Shown piece after piece: positions 19,323 through 29,256 of a stretch of 64,000 nt of DNA. The notes under the pieces are model-generated. The model searched no databases and was not told the DNA's origin. It was given only the letters and a program-made list of their open reading frames with translations. The translations under genes and the position numbers were made by a program. The stretch comes from Orbaceae bacterium ESL0727 (GTDB taxonomy: Bacteria; Pseudomonadota; Gammaproteobacteria; Enterobacterales; Orbaceae), in NCBI GenBank assembly GCA_029433345.1, contig JAQTHY010000001.1:1240001-1304000 (forward strand), written 5' to 3'. Position 1 is the stretch's first letter, and each line of letters starts with the position of its first letter.

Positions 19323-19823
19323 TTAATTGGTCGTCCTAATCGTTTTTAATTTGCCAATCAGCTGTTTTGCGGCTTGTTTATACATCTCTTGTTCGATTAA
19401 CGACTGTTCGGTGGTTTTTGCCAATGCCGTAGCCGGGTTATCGAAGAAGGTACGGAAGATACGCACATTTATCGGATAGATATCTTTACCCGCAATCACA
19501 ACTTGCGCTTCAACGGTTAATACCAGCTGATATTCCGCTGCCTTACCATCTTGGTAAATAGAGATAGTATCTCTAGTTAGTTTGCTCTTGACTAGGCGCA
19601 AAGAGGGATATTTGCCTGAGGTGTCATTGTTAAGCAAATTGACCTTGTTATCGCTCAAGATCTCCTTAATATTACGGGATAATTGGCCATAAGGATCATA
19701 GCTGATATAAGACATGGTTTTGAACTGAGGGGGGACTTCTGTATCGTATTGCAGATGAAATCCACATCCTATGAGTAAGGTTGATATTGCTAATAATACA
19801 ATATATGTTAAATATGCTTTCAT
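19323..19823 (-). CDS. lptE: LPS-assembly lipoprotein LptE
   Basis: LptE plugs the LptD barrel and helps insert lipopolysaccharide in the outer membrane. The 166-residue product is a lipoprotein: a hydrophobic signal ends in LLIGC with lipidated Cys20, then GFHLQYDTEVPPQFKTMSYISYDPYGQL, the usual LptE start. In E. coli lptE directly follows leuS; here a 156-base gap with a terminator-like structure separates them, so lptE-holA-nadD may have its own promoter. Confidence 0.93.
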   Translation of the reverse strand: MKAYLTYIVLLAISTLLIGCGFHLQYDTEVPPQFKTMSYISYDPYGQLSRNIKEILSDNKVNLLNNDTSGKYPSLRLVKSKLTRDTISIYQDGKAAEYQLVLTVEAQVVIAGKDIYPINVRIFRTFFDNPATALAKTTEQSLIEQEMYKQAAKQLIGKLKTIRTTN

Positions 19824-19872
19824 ACCTATTTGTTACCTGTAGTCAATACCATTGATAGCGTTGTTTTGTTCA

Positions 19873-19888
19873 GTTGACCATCGTCAAC
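19873..19888. repeat. Short palindrome GTTGAC-CATC-GTCAAC
   Basis: A perfect 6-bp stem with a 4-base loop in the leuS-lptE gap. Its complement GTTGAC-GATG-GTCAAC closely matches the core of the larger palindrome at 45859-45890. Confidence 0.5.
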
Positions 19889-19902
19889 AACATGTAAAAT
19901 GT

Positions 19903-19946
19903 AAAAAAGATCAGGCATTGAGCAGATTGTATCCGCTAACGCCTGA
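19903..19946 (-). terminator. Probable terminator of leuS
   Basis: On the minus strand TCAGGC and GCCTGA (19946-19941 and 19916-19911) enclose a 24-base loop with an inner AGC/GCT pairing, followed by TC and a T6 run (19908-19903). The long loop makes it weaker than the other terminators here. Confidence 0.5.
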
Positions 19947-19979
19947 GATTTTTAGTGACTGTTTTATACAACAATCAGA

Positions 19980-22562
19980 TTATCCCACAACCAGATTTAA
20001 TAATTTACCGGGTACATAAATCACTTTACGAATAGTGACATCGGTCAGGTATTTTTGGATATTTTCTTCTTGTTGTGCTCTTTGTACCACAAAATCCTGA
20101 TCAACATCAGCCGGGACAGTAAATTTACCCCTCACTTTGCCGTTAACTTGCACCACAATCAATTTCTCATCTTCAACCATTGCTGCTGTATCGGCAATTG
20201 GCCAAGTGGTATTGTCGATTGTTTCTTCATGACCAAGTGCTTGCCACATCATAAAGCAAGCGTGTGGCATCATCGGGTAGAGTAATCGAACTACTGCATC
20301 TAAAGCTTCTTGTAATAATGCACGATCTTGTTCGGTTTCTTGTGGCGCTTTTTGCAAGCGATTCATAAATTCCATAATCGCTGCGATCGCGGTATTAAAT
20401 GTTTGACGGCGACCAATGTCATCAGTGACTTTAGCAATGGTTTTATGCAGTTCGCGACGTAAGGTTTTTTGCTCTTCGGTCAATGTAGCGAGATTGAGCG
20501 CGGCTGTTTTACCTTTTTGGGTATGATCATAAACTAAACGCCAAACACGTTTAATAAAGCGGTTAGCGCCTTCAACCCCCGATTCTTGCCATTCAAGCGT
20601 CATATCGGCTGGTGCGGCAAACATCATAAATAATCGCACGGTATCCGCACCATATTTCTCAACCATTTCTTGTGGATCGATACCGTTATTTTTGGATTTT
20701 GACATTTTCGTCATACCCGCATGGACTAATTGGTGGCCTTGATCATCCACCGCTTTGACGATACGTCCTTTGTCATCACGTTCAATAGTGACATGGGTTG
20801 GGGCTATCCAAATACGTTCATTGGTTGGTGATGTATAGTAAAACGCATCATTAAGCACCATACCTTGGCAAAGTAACCGTTTGGCGGGTTCGTCCGATTT
20901 TACCATGCCAAAATCACGCAGTAATTTATGGAAGAAGCGGAAATAGAGCAAGTGCATAATGGCATGTTCAATCCCACCAATATATTGATCTACCGGCAAC
21001 CAGTAGTTAGCTTCTTTAGGATCTAACATACCTTGATCGTAATTAGGGCAGGTGTAACGTGCATAATACCAAGATGATTCCATAAAGGTATCGAATGTAT
21101 CTGTTTCCCTAAGTGCAGGTTGACCATTCACGGTCGTTTTAGCCCAGTTAGGATCTGCTTTTATTGGGCTGGTAATACCATTCATTTCCACGTTTTCAGG
21201 TAACAGTACTGGGAGCTGATCTTCCGGCGTTGGTATGGTGGTACCATCGGCAAGTGTCACCATTGGAATTGGCGCACCCCAGTAACGTTGCCGAGAAACA
21301 CCCCAATCACGTAGGCGGTAATTGACCTTACGTTTACCAATCCCTAAGCCCGTTAATTTATCGGCGATAGCATCAAATGCTTGCGCGAAATCTAAGCCAT
21401 CAAATTCGCCAGAATTGAATAATTTACCATGTTCAGTATAGGCTTGGGTACTTAAGTCAGGTGCTTTACCTTCTTGATCTAAAATGACCGCTGTAATTGG
21501 GAGATGATATTTGGTAGCAAATTCATAATCACGTTCATCGTGCCCAGGCACTGCCATGACTGCACCTGTGCCATATTCGATTAACACAAAATTAGCCACC
21601 CAAACGGGTACTTTTTTACCGGTGAGTGGATGGATAGCATAAAATCCTGTCGCGATGCCACGTTTTTCCATCGTAGCCATATCGGCTTCAGCGGTTTTTG
21701 TGTTCTTACATTCAGCCAGGAATTTGGCAATGTCTGGATTATTTTGTGCCGCTAATTGTGCTAATGGATGTTCAGGTGCAATAGAGACAAAACTTACGCC
21801 CATTAATGTGTCTGGGCGCGTGGTGTAAACGCGTAATTTTTCGGGATAATTTTCAACCGCAAAGTCAAATTCGACTCCTTCCGAACGGCCTATCCAGTTC
21901 CGCTGCATGGTTTTAACTTGTTCTGGCCAGCTTTCTAAGGTATCGAGATCATTGAGCAATTCATCGGCATAAGCGGTGATTTTGATAAACCATTGCGGAA
22001 TTTCTTTACGTTCTACCGGTGTATTACAACGCCAGCAACATCCTTCAACGACCTGTTCATTGGCAAGTACGGTTTGATCGTTAGGGCACCAGTTAACCGC
22101 AGAGGTTTTTTTATAGACAAGGCCTTTTTCGTACAGTTTAGTGAAAAACCACTGTTCCCATTTGTAGTATTCTGGTCGGCAAGTGGTCACTTCACGATCC
22201 CAATCATAACCAAAACCTAATAATTGGAGCTGCTTTTTCATATAAGCAATATTTTCGTACGTCCATTTTGCAGGTGCTGTATTATTTTTGACGGCAGCAC
22301 CTTCGGCAGGTAAACCAAATGCATCCCAACCAATTGGTTGTAAAACATTTTTACCGTTAAGGCGCTGATAACGGGCGATGGTGTCCCCAATACTGTAGTT
22401 GCGAACATGACCAAGATGTAAACGCCCTGATGGATAAGGTAACATCGACAAACAGTAATATTTCTCTTTGTTAGGATCGTCAGTAACGTGGAAGGTTTTA
22501 TTTTCTAGCCAGTGTTTTTGCACGGCAGCTTCAATTTCATCGGGGCGGTATTGTTCTTGCAT
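19980..22562 (-). CDS. leuS: Leucyl-tRNA synthetase
   Basis: LeuRS charges tRNA-Leu and edits misactivated amino acids. The 860-residue class I synthetase (860 in E. coli) has the HIGH-type motif HLGH at 49-52, the zinc-finger-like [14 protein letters not shown] segment, the editing domain with the TTRPDTLMG motif (T-rich), KMSKS at 619-623 and a C-terminal domain ending NLVVG. It is the upstream member of the leuS/lptE/holA/nadD group. A dispersed repeat copy and a possible small ORF lie in the 526-base region before it. Confidence 0.98.
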   Translation of the reverse strand: MQEQYRPDEIEAAVQKHWLENKTFHVTDDPNKEKYYCLSMLPYPSGRLHLGHVRNYSIGDTIARYQRLNGKNVLQPIGWDAFGLPAEGAAVKNNTAPAKWTYENIAYMKKQLQLLGFGYDWDREVTTCRPEYYKWEQWFFTKLYEKGLVYKKTSAVNWCPNDQTVLANEQVVEGCCWRCNTPVERKEIPQWFIKITAYADELLNDLDTLESWPEQVKTMQRNWIGRSEGVEFDFAVENYPEKLRVYTTRPDTLMGVSFVSIAPEHPLAQLAAQNNPDIAKFLAECKNTKTAEADMATMEKRGIATGFYAIHPLTGKKVPVWVANFVLIEYGTGAVMAVPGHDERDYEFATKYHLPITAVILDQEGKAPDLSTQAYTEHGKLFNSGEFDGLDFAQAFDAIADKLTGLGIGKRKVNYRLRDWGVSRQRYWGAPIPMVTLADGTTIPTPEDQLPVLLPENVEMNGITSPIKADPNWAKTTVNGQPALRETDTFDTFMESSWYYARYTCPNYDQGMLDPKEANYWLPVDQYIGGIEHAIMHLLYFRFFHKLLRDFGMVKSDEPAKRLLCQGMVLNDAFYYTSPTNERIWIAPTHVTIERDDKGRIVKAVDDQGHQLVHAGMTKMSKSKNNGIDPQEMVEKYGADTVRLFMMFAAPADMTLEWQESGVEGANRFIKRVWRLVYDHTQKGKTAALNLATLTEEQKTLRRELHKTIAKVTDDIGRRQTFNTAIAAIMEFMNRLQKAPQETEQDRALLQEALDAVVRLLYPMMPHACFMMWQALGHEETIDNTTWPIADTAAMVEDEKLIVVQVNGKVRGKFTVPADVDQDFVVQRAQQEENIQKYLTDVTIRKVIYVPGKLLNLVVG

Positions 22563-22714
22563 AACGCGTAAATGTCCTATCTATTATGTTTATTAGCACT
22601 GCTGTTTATTTATTCTCAATAATCATTGATCATGAATCATCACGAATAACAACATATTATGAATAAAAACAGATTATCAATAACAACAAAACGTTGCTAA
22701 TAAAAGCGCTGATT

Positions 22715-22804
22715 ATGAATAAAATATTGCTAATTGTATTGGTTATTGCGCTGTTTTACAAACGTTATGTGATAGACCAAGATAAATGGTGTATTGACCT
22801 ATGA
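22715..22804 (+). CDS. Possible 29-residue small membrane protein
   Basis: An ATG frame in the leuS-bamD gap encodes MNKILLIVLVIALFYKRYV then IDQDKWCIDL. One hydrophobic segment (residues 4-15) is followed by the basic KR, the pattern of bacterial single-span small proteins. No convincing Shine-Dalgarno is present and the same GATTATGAATAAAA-like text occurs nearby without a frame, so it may be chance. Confidence 0.25.
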   Translation: MNKILLIVLVIALFYKRYVIDQDKWCIDL

Positions 22805-22866
22805 GCAATGGATAGATTTGATGTATAAATTTGATATATAACTGTATGGATGGCAGTTTGTGCTAA

Positions 22867-22905
22867 AAATTATACATAAACGTAGGGTAGTTCTGAAACA
22901 TCCAA
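22867..22905 (-). repeat. Dispersed intergenic repeat, copy 2 (inverted)
   Basis: The minus strand reads GGATGTTTCAGAACTACC then CTACGTTTATGTATAATTT, matching the other four copies. It lies upstream of leuS and is the only copy in reverse orientation. Confidence 0.75.
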
Positions 22906-23044
22906 ATAAAAAGAGATGAAATAATCGGCGCGTTAAAAGAGAGATTGTTAAAAAGGATTCATTTTTGTGTGATAAATAATTTGTGTAATAAATAATAGGT
23001 GGATTATTTATAGATATTTATAAAGGGTAAATGACTTAGAAAGT

Positions 23045-23070
23045 GATTGCAGGCATATTGACCTGCAATC
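23045..23070 (-). terminator. Hairpin after bamD
   Basis: A 9-bp perfect stem GATTGCAGG/CCTGCAATC with an 8-base loop begins 19 bases beyond the bamD stop codon. The T tail is short (ACTTTC), so it is a modest terminator. Confidence 0.55.
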
Positions 23071-23088
23071 GTGATGTCAAAAAGATAA

Positions 23089-23895
23089 TTAACTACCACT
23101 CAAAACGCTAGTCATTCTTGATAAGAATGAACGCTGTTCTTTTTGCGGCATATTATGCAAATTAGCTTGGATAAGGAGGTCGACTTTTTGTCTTTCGTTC
23201 ACTAATCCTAATTGATCATAAGAATTACGAATTAAGAGTAAGGCTTCTTTAGTCGAATCGGTATCAGGGAACTGTTGTAACATGTTAATGACGCGATTAA
23301 CTACCGCAACATAAGCACCACGTTCTGTATAATATTGCGCCACTTTTAATTGATAACGGGAAAGACGATTTTTTAGAAAGACTAACCGTTTTTGGGCATC
23401 GGCGGCATAAGGGCTGTTTGGAAATCCAGATACTAAGTAGGTAAAATCTTTAAACGCTGCTTGCGCGAAATCAGTATCACGATCAGAACGGTCAACATTG
23501 AACCAGCCTTGGATCATGTTATCATCTTGCGCCATATTTGACAGCCCACGCATATAAATGGCCCAATCAATATTTGGATGCGTTGGATTTAATTTCAAAA
23601 AGCGGTCGATAGAAACAACGGCCAGCGGCAAATCAGCTGATTTATAATATGCATAAATTAGATCGAGTTGCACTTGCTGAGAATAAGGTCCAAAGGGATA
23701 ATTTTTATCCATTGCTTCTAAAAGCTTAATACTGGATTTTATATTCCCGCTTTCAAGCTCGGTTTGGGCTTTTTGGTGAAGTTCGATTTCTGGTACATGC
23801 GACAAATCAGACTTTGATGACGTACAACTGATTAACATGCCACCAACTATTCCACTAATAACAATAGCTAGCAAAGAGTGTAAACGCAATTTCAT
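23089..23895 (-). CDS. bamD: Outer-membrane assembly lipoprotein BamD
   Basis: BamD is the essential TPR lipoprotein of the BAM complex that inserts beta-barrel proteins in the outer membrane. The 268-residue product has a lipoprotein signal (MLISC, lipidated Cys24) and five TPR-like repeats, with EIELHQKAQTELESGN, MDKNYPFGPYSQQVQLDLIYAYYKS, NIDWAIYMRGLSN and FPNSPYAADAQKRLVFLKNRL all typical. It is divergent from rluD, as in E. coli. bamE lies nearby at 25984. Confidence 0.96.
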   Translation of the reverse strand: MKLRLHSLLAIVISGIVGGMLISCTSSKSDLSHVPEIELHQKAQTELESGNIKSSIKLLEAMDKNYPFGPYSQQVQLDLIYAYYKSADLPLAVVSIDRFLKLNPTHPNIDWAIYMRGLSNMAQDDNMIQGWFNVDRSDRDTDFAQAAFKDFTYLVSGFPNSPYAADAQKRLVFLKNRLSRYQLKVAQYYTERGAYVAVVNRVINMLQQFPDTDSTKEALLLIRNSYDQLGLVNERQKVDLLIQANLHNMPQKEQRSFLSRMTSVLSGS

Positions 23896-23984
23896 TCAAT
23901 TCCCAAAATATAAAATAAACATTAACCAACGAGGATGGTATATAATACTCTAAAACATAGTAGCTTAAAACAGATAAATTATAT

Positions 23985-24959
23985 ATGCCTGAGTTAAAAC
24001 TAACGACCGAAATCAAACCGACCCAGCTTGGAATGCGTTTAGATCAAGCTTTATCCGAACTTTTCCCTGATTATTCACGTTCACGAATTAAAGAATGGAT
24101 TTTAAATGAAAGTGTTAAAGTGAACGGAAAGGTGGTAAATAAACCTAAAGAAAAGATGTTGGGTGGCGAAAAAATCACCATTTGCGATCAGATAGAAGAT
24201 GAGACTTATCATCAAGCCGAAGATATTCCATTAGATATTGTTTATGAAGATGATGATATTTTAGTGATTAATAAGCCGCGTGATTTGGTGGTTCACCCAG
24301 GCGCGGGGAATCCGACTGGCACTATTTTAAATGCATTGCTACATTATTATCCACAAATTGCCAGTGTGCCACGCGCCGGCATTGTGCATCGATTAGATAA
24401 AGATACGACAGGATTGATGGTGGTGGCCAAAACGATTATTGCTCAAACCCATCTGGTCGAGTCTTTACAACTGCGTGAAATCACGCGGGAATACGAAGCC
24501 GTGGCAATGGGCGTTATTACCGCGGGTGGGATAGTTGATGCGCCGATTACGCGGCACCCGACTAAACGGACGCATATGGCGGTGTTTCCAACCGGGAAAC
24601 CGGCGGTGACGCATTATCGTGTAATGGAAAGATATCGTCAGCATACCCGTTTGCGATTACGGCTAGAAACCGGCCGAACCCATCAAATTCGTGTCCATAT
24701 GGCACATATTGCGCATCCGTTAATTGGCGATCCACTTTATGGTGGGCGCCCACGTCCGCCGAAAGGGGCAACCGAGGCGTTTATCCAAACATTACGTCAT
24801 TTTGATCGTCAAGCACTGCATGCAACCATGCTAAGACTATTTCATCCAATTAGTGGCGAACAGATGGAGTGGCATGCGCCTTTGCCTGAAGATATGCAAC
24901 AACTGATTAAAGCGCTGCAAGATGACACAGCACTTCATAAAGATGAATTAGATTGGTAA
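23985..24959 (+). CDS. rluD: 23S rRNA pseudouridine synthase RluD
   Basis: RluD makes pseudouridines 1911, 1915 and 1917 in helix 69 of 23S rRNA. The 324-residue product has an N-terminal S4 RNA-binding domain (about 15-75, LDQALSELFPDYSRSRIKEWI) and the RluA-type catalytic domain with HRLDKDTTG, the catalytic aspartate being D138. TGRTHQIRVHMAHIAHPLIGDPLYGG is the second signature. It is divergent from bamD and followed by pgeF, the enterobacterial arrangement. Confidence 0.97.
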   Translation: MPELKLTTEIKPTQLGMRLDQALSELFPDYSRSRIKEWILNESVKVNGKVVNKPKEKMLGGEKITICDQIEDETYHQAEDIPLDIVYEDDDILVINKPRDLVVHPGAGNPTGTILNALLHYYPQIASVPRAGIVHRLDKDTTGLMVVAKTIIAQTHLVESLQLREITREYEAVAMGVITAGGIVDAPITRHPTKRTHMAVFPTGKPAVTHYRVMERYRQHTRLRLRLETGRTHQIRVHMAHIAHPLIGDPLYGGRPRPPKGATEAFIQTLRHFDRQALHATMLRLFHPISGEQMEWHAPLPEDMQQLIKALQDDTALHKDELDW

Positions 24960-25020
24960 ATGCGCTTGTACTCTATATTATCTGTCTGTACTATCTAATA
25001 GTCAAAAGGAGAATAATTAA

Positions 25021-25878
25021 GTGGAGATGATTTATCCTAATTGGCCAGCGCCAACGAATATTCATGCCTTTACCACGACACGGCAAGGTGGCGTGAGTTT
25101 ACCGCCATTTGCTAGTCTTAATTTAGGGAGTCGTACCGGGGATAAGCAAGATCATGTAGCGCAAAACCGTTTGCACGTGAGGCAAACCGAAAAGTTGCCA
25201 AGTGAACCTTATTGGCTTTATCAGACACATAGTACGACTGTGCTGGATATTTCTCATTATCAACCTCAACAGACGCAACAAAATTGTCTCCATAAAATAA
25301 ATTCTTCCCATAAAATAAGTTCTCTCCATAAAATCAATTCTCCCCTTAAAATAGATGAACAGATTAAGCTTGAAGCCGATGCATCTTATACACGGCAGGA
25401 AGGCAAAGTGAGTGTTGTGTTAACGGCGGATTGTTTGCCAGTACTATTTTGCTCACGTTTTGGTGATGAAGTCGCTGCAGCTCATGCGGGATGGCGGGGA
25501 TTATGTCATGGCATTTTAGAAGCGACGAGCGAACGTTTTACTTGTCCTAAAACGGCTATTTTAGCTTGGTTAGGGCCGGCAATTGGCCCTCAGCAGTTTG
25601 AAGTTGGTGAAGAGGTTAGGCAGCAATTTATCGCTGTCGATCCTGAAGCAAGTAAAGCATTTCAGCCGATTCTTCCCACTTCACAGTGTGAATCAAAAAT
25701 AGCAGAAAAAAAATATCTGGCTGATCTCTATTTATTGGCGAGACAGCGCCTTGCGGCTGTTGGTATTACCGATGTTTATGGTGGTGATCATTGCACTTAT
25801 CGTGAAGCTGATAAATTTTATTCTTATCGTCGAGAAAACGTAACAGGTCGTATGGCATCGATGATCTGGTTTGAATAA
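25021..25878 (+). CDS. pgeF: Peptidoglycan editing factor PgeF (YfiH family)
   Basis: PgeF/YfiH is a laccase-domain enzyme; relatives correct wrongly incorporated amino acids in peptidoglycan precursors and some have purine nucleoside activity. The 285-residue product has AFTTTRQGGVSLPPFASLNLG, TADCLPVLFC, AAHAGWRGLCHGI and SYRRENVTGRMAS, the family motifs with catalytic His and Cys. GTG 25021 is chosen because AAGGAG ends 9 bases before it; the in-frame ATG is at 25027. Between residues 90 and 113 it carries a four-unit hexapeptide repeat (LHKINS-like), an insertion not seen in the E. coli protein as I recall it. Confidence 0.93.
   Translation: MEMIYPNWPAPTNIHAFTTTRQGGVSLPPFASLNLGSRTGDKQDHVAQNRLHVRQTEKLPSEPYWLYQTHSTTVLDISHYQPQQTQQNCLHKINSSHKISSLHKINSPLKIDEQIKLEADASYTRQEGKVSVVLTADCLPVLFCSRFGDEVAAAHAGWRGLCHGILEATSERFTCPKTAILAWLGPAIGPQQFEVGEEVRQQFIAVDPEASKAFQPILPTSQCESKIAEKKYLADLYLLARQRLAAVGITDVYGGDHCTYREADKFYSYRRENVTGRMASMIWFE
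25288..25359 (+). repeat. Four in-frame 18-bp repeats inside pgeF
   Basis: Four consecutive 18-base units encode LHKINS, SHKISS, LHKINS and PLKIDE. Units 1 and 3 differ at one position. They fall in the loop between the YWLYQTH and EADASYTR segments. Confidence 0.85.
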
Positions 25879-25983
25879 GGGAAATCTGGTCGCCTTAAGA
25901 CAAGAATTTGTTAAATTGGGTAGCACTTAATGAAAATATCAGCGATAATACGACCATTGTTTTTTGAAAATGGATTGAGTTAG

Positions 25984-26463
25984 ATGCAGTTGCGTAAATT
26001 TACTACTTTAATGATTGTTTCTTGGACTTTGCTTAGCGGCTGTTCGTTAGTTGATCGCTGGGTTTATAGACCGGATATTAACCAAGGAAACTATGTCACC
26101 CAAGAAGCATTAGATAAATTACAAATTGGCCAAACTAAAGAACAAGTCACCTTTATTATGGGTTCGCCGATGCTCACTTCTGCATTTGGTGATAATACTT
26201 GGTATTATGTGTTTCGCCAGCAACCGCAACATGGTAGTGTGAGTCAGCATACTTATATTGTTTTGTTTGATAAAACTGATCATGTGATAGATATCAAAAC
26301 GTCAGAATTAGAAAATTCTAAATCACTTGAAGAGATGGATAAACAAGGTATTTCTGACGATATTAGTAATCTTAAAGATAAAACAAGTGGCCAGCAAAAA
26401 CCAGCTGCACCATCACAATCGCAACAAGGTCAGAACAAGAATTCTTCTTCATCTCGTTATTAA
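25984..26463 (+). CDS. bamE: Outer-membrane assembly lipoprotein BamE
   Basis: BamE (SmpA) is a small lipoprotein of the BAM complex that supports BamA-BamD interaction. The 159-residue product has a lipoprotein signal (LLSGC, lipidated Cys20), then VYRPDINQGNYVTQEALDKL and the conserved IGQTKEQVTFIMGSPMLTSAF and NTWYYVFRQ. The C-terminal 45 residues are a low-complexity Gln/Ser tail longer than in E. coli (113 residues). Its nearness to bamD suggests shared physiology but not an operon. Confidence 0.95.
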   Translation: MQLRKFTTLMIVSWTLLSGCSLVDRWVYRPDINQGNYVTQEALDKLQIGQTKEQVTFIMGSPMLTSAFGDNTWYYVFRQQPQHGSVSQHTYIVLFDKTDHVIDIKTSELENSKSLEEMDKQGISDDISNLKDKTSGQQKPAAPSQSQQGQNKNSSSSRY

Positions 26464-26478
26464 TTCCTTTCTTAATCT

Positions 26479-26512
26479 ATGCAGTCAGCGAATGAGTTGA
26501 CTGCATGGTTTT
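26479..26512 (+). terminator. Terminator of bamE
   Basis: A 9-bp stem ATGCAGTCA (26479-26487) with TGACTGCAT (26498-26506) is followed by GGTTTTT. Confidence 0.8.
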
Positions 26513-26550
26513 TGTCTTCTATTTTTTTTTAAAATCTAACGAATAAAAGA

Positions 26551-26578
26551 TAATAAAAAAGCCCCATAAAGAGGCTTT
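26551..26578 (-). terminator. Terminator of the secreted alpha/beta hydrolase
   Basis: On the minus strand AAAGCC and GGCTTT enclose a 9-base loop and run into TTTATTA. It faces the bamE terminator, giving back-to-back terminators for converging genes. Confidence 0.7.
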
Positions 26579-26625
26579 GATTAAATCCTATCTAACGGTA
26601 CCCGAGAAAACGAGTTAGCCGTTGT

Positions 26626-27693
26626 TTATTTTATCTTTTCTAAGAATTTGACTAATTGATCTTTCCATAAATCCGCTGTCATAGTGGTACCGTGTCCGCT
26701 AGTTTTATCACTGGCTGGAATTAGGTAATATTGCGCGGTTGGAATTTTAGCAATAGCGGCTTCCATCAAGCCTGTTGAAGCTGGATTTCGTTCATCATCG
26801 GCAGAGTTGATTGCAAGGATTTGCGCTTTGATTTTTGATAAATCAGCAGTTGGGTCGAAAGTTCTTGATGCATTCCATTGATATAAGAAATCATTTGCAT
26901 CCATAGTGACTTTCTTCTTGAGTTCGTTATTTAATACTTCCTCAGTTTTTTTAGTGGTAGGGGCTTTATTTTGCCACGCGATATCACCACCATTAGTCGC
27001 TATATTATAATAGGTATAGGCAGTTTGGAATTTTTCAGGTTGTTTTTTATAAAAACCATTTTTCCAATCTGGATCTTGTTCGATGGCATTAATGACCATT
27101 TTTCGCATTATCCAGTTACGGCTTGCCATTGGGGCTGGGGTAGCTGCCATTGGAATTGCTGCAGTGATGTAATCTGGATACATCGTCACAAATTTCCATG
27201 TATTCATTCCGCCCATTGAGTTACCAATCACTAGTTTTAGATGGTTGATTTTTAGGCCATCTTTTAATAATTGATAGTTGGCATTAACCATATCTTCATA
27301 ATCATAACGAGGGAAATTACCTTTTAATCCATCAGATGGTTTAGATGAAAGGCCAGAACCGATTGAATCAGGAATAATGATATAATATTTTGCTGCATCA
27401 AGTGGCATGCCTTCAGCAAAAAGTTTTTGTCCAAAACTTTCGCCTAACATAGATTTAGCATCGCCAGTGGTACCATGTAGTACTAATACTGGCTGACCAT
27501 TTGGGCTACCAAGTGTGGTGTAATGGATTTTGAGATTATCAATGGTTTTGCCATCATGAAAAGTAAATTTTTTGATGACATAATCACCTTCATGTTGATT
27601 AGTGAATGTTGCAGCATAACCAAAAGTAGAAAAAGATAGACAAAATGCAACGACTGCTACTGGTTTTAGAATAACTGAATTAAAATTTTTCAT
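26626..27693 (-). CDS. Exported alpha/beta hydrolase, MetX-like fold
   Basis: A 355-residue protein with a cleavable signal peptide (cut near FGYAA) and an alpha/beta-hydrolase domain of the homoserine acetyltransferase-like group. Visible are the oxyanion region VLVLHGTTGDAKSM, the nucleophile elbow GNSMGG with Ser159, an acid in INSADDERNP and the histidine in SGHGTT. The export signal argues against the cytoplasmic methionine-pathway enzyme, so a periplasmic esterase or lipase-like role is likely. The substrate is unknown. It is monocistronic. Confidence 0.85.
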   Translation of the reverse strand: MKNFNSVILKPVAVVAFCLSFSTFGYAATFTNQHEGDYVIKKFTFHDGKTIDNLKIHYTTLGSPNGQPVLVLHGTTGDAKSMLGESFGQKLFAEGMPLDAAKYYIIIPDSIGSGLSSKPSDGLKGNFPRYDYEDMVNANYQLLKDGLKINHLKLVIGNSMGGMNTWKFVTMYPDYITAAIPMAATPAPMASRNWIMRKMVINAIEQDPDWKNGFYKKQPEKFQTAYTYYNIATNGGDIAWQNKAPTTKKTEEVLNNELKKKVTMDANDFLYQWNASRTFDPTADLSKIKAQILAINSADDERNPASTGLMEAAIAKIPTAQYYLIPASDKTSGHGTTMTADLWKDQLVKFLEKIK

Positions 27694-27965
27694 CGAATCT
27701 CCCTGTTTCTGTTAAATGATTTTAACTTGATGAATTTGATTTAATTACGTTAATATTGAAATAAGATGAATTGATTCAGTGTATCATCAATCTTTTTAAC
27801 TATGAATTCTTCTTATTTATGCTCAATATTAGGTTAATGTTCTACCACAATGTTTTTTATAGGTCAATTAAAATGGAAATCTACGTAAATTTTCGAGTAA
27901 AAGAGATTTGAAAATTATAAAAAAAGTGAATAATATATTTTTATTCTGATATTTTTGGTTACAGC

Positions 27966-28940
27966 ATGAAATCTACCCTAAATCGTTTTTCTGTCGCGCC
28001 CATGTTAGATTGGACAGATAAACATTGTCGCTATTTTCACCGGATTTTATCTAAACAAGCACTGCTTTATACAGAAATGGTGACGACTGGTGCTATTTTG
28101 TTTGGTAAAGGGGATTATTTAGCGTTTAATGAAAAAGAACAACCAATCTGCCTACAACTGGGTGGAAGTGATCCGCAAGCTTTAGCAAAAAGTGCAAAAT
28201 TAGCGCAAGAGCGAGGATATAACGAAATTAATCTCAATGTTGGTTGTCCGTCTGATCGGGTACAACATGGTCTATTTGGCGCCTGCTTAATGGCAAAAGC
28301 AGCGCTTGTTGCTGACTGTATTCATGCTATGCAAGATGCGGTAACGATTCCAGTAACAGTCAAAACGCGGATCGGTATTGATGATCAAGATAGTTATGCC
28401 TTTTTATGTCATTTTATTGAAACGATCATGCCTTATACAGATACATTTATTATTCATGCCCGTAAAGCGTGGTTATCTGGGCTTAGTCCGAAAGAAAATC
28501 GCGACGTTCCGCCACTTGATTATGAACGTGTTTATCAGTTAAAACGTGACTACCCCCAATTGACTATTGCAATTAATGGTGGCATAAAAAACTTTGCTGA
28601 AATTAAGCAGCATTTAGCGCATGTCGATGGTGTGATGGTGGGTCGCGAAGCGTACCAAAATCCAATCTTATTAAGCCAAGTTGATCAACAACTATTTGGT
28701 AGTCAAACACCTATAGTTGATGCAGTTTCGGCTATTTTACAACTCTATCCTTACATTGAAGAACAACTTACCCAAGGTGCGCAATTGAATCATATTATGC
28801 GGCATACCTTAGGTTTATTTAATGGACGCAAAGGTGCTAAACAGTGGCGTCGTTATTTAAGTGAAAATGCACATAAAAAAAATGCCGGTATTGAAGTAGT
28901 TGAAAAGGCGCTCTCGTTCATCGAATCCCCGACTGATTGA
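27966..28940 (+). CDS. dusA: tRNA-dihydrouridine synthase A
   Basis: DusA reduces uridines 20 and 20a in the tRNA D-loop using FMN and NADPH. The 324-residue TIM-barrel protein starts with [20 protein letters not shown], the DusA-specific N-terminus, and has [12 protein letters not shown] with catalytic Cys94, [29 protein letters not shown] and AINGGIKN. It is a single gene; a PmrA-box-like repeat starts 31 bases after its stop. Confidence 0.96.
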   Translation: MKSTLNRFSVAPMLDWTDKHCRYFHRILSKQALLYTEMVTTGAILFGKGDYLAFNEKEQPICLQLGGSDPQALAKSAKLAQERGYNEINLNVGCPSDRVQHGLFGACLMAKAALVADCIHAMQDAVTIPVTVKTRIGIDDQDSYAFLCHFIETIMPYTDTFIIHARKAWLSGLSPKENRDVPPLDYERVYQLKRDYPQLTIAINGGIKNFAEIKQHLAHVDGVMVGREAYQNPILLSQVDQQLFGSQTPIVDAVSAILQLYPYIEEQLTQGAQLNHIMRHTLGLFNGRKGAKQWRRYLSENAHKKNAGIEVVEKALSFIESPTD

Positions 28941-28970
28941 TTATGAATAAGAGAGAAAAATATTGCCGCA

Positions 28971-28990
28971 TTAAGGTTCTTTTAAGGTTC
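28971..28990 (+). promoter_or_regulatory. PmrA-box-like direct repeat upstream of eptA
   Basis: TTAAGGTTC at 28971-28979 and again at 28982-28990 are direct repeats with an 11-bp period, the form of the PmrA (BasR) box (CTTAAG-N5-CTTAAG). A TTAAACTAT stretch at 28996-29004 could serve as -10. The downstream operon encodes the PmrA homologue, so autoregulation is likely. Confidence 0.7.
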
Positions 28991-29256
28991 CCCCTTTAAA
29001 CTATCCCATAAAGGTAGCATCTACAAACAAAGAGAACTTCCCCTATATCGCTAACGATGAAGGTGAATATATGGGTAATTCTTATTTCCTCACGACAGCT
29101 ATTTAAAAATGGCTAACAATGTTAAAAAAATGAAAAATGGTTAAAAACCGCTAATTGATTGCCAACGGTTAATGTGATTTTATGACAAGGTTATTGATTA
29201 AAGCGTTACTATAATTTTATGGTAGCGCGATGATTATTGCCTTAAGAAAGGGATGT
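28991..29256 (+). promoter_or_regulatory. Long eptA leader with possible leader peptide
   Basis: If transcription starts just after the PmrA-like box, the eptA mRNA has a leader of about 240 bases. It includes a 12-codon frame at 29071-29106 (MGNSYFLTTAI, stop) preceded by AAGGTG at 5 bases. Whether it is translated is unknown. Confidence 0.35.
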
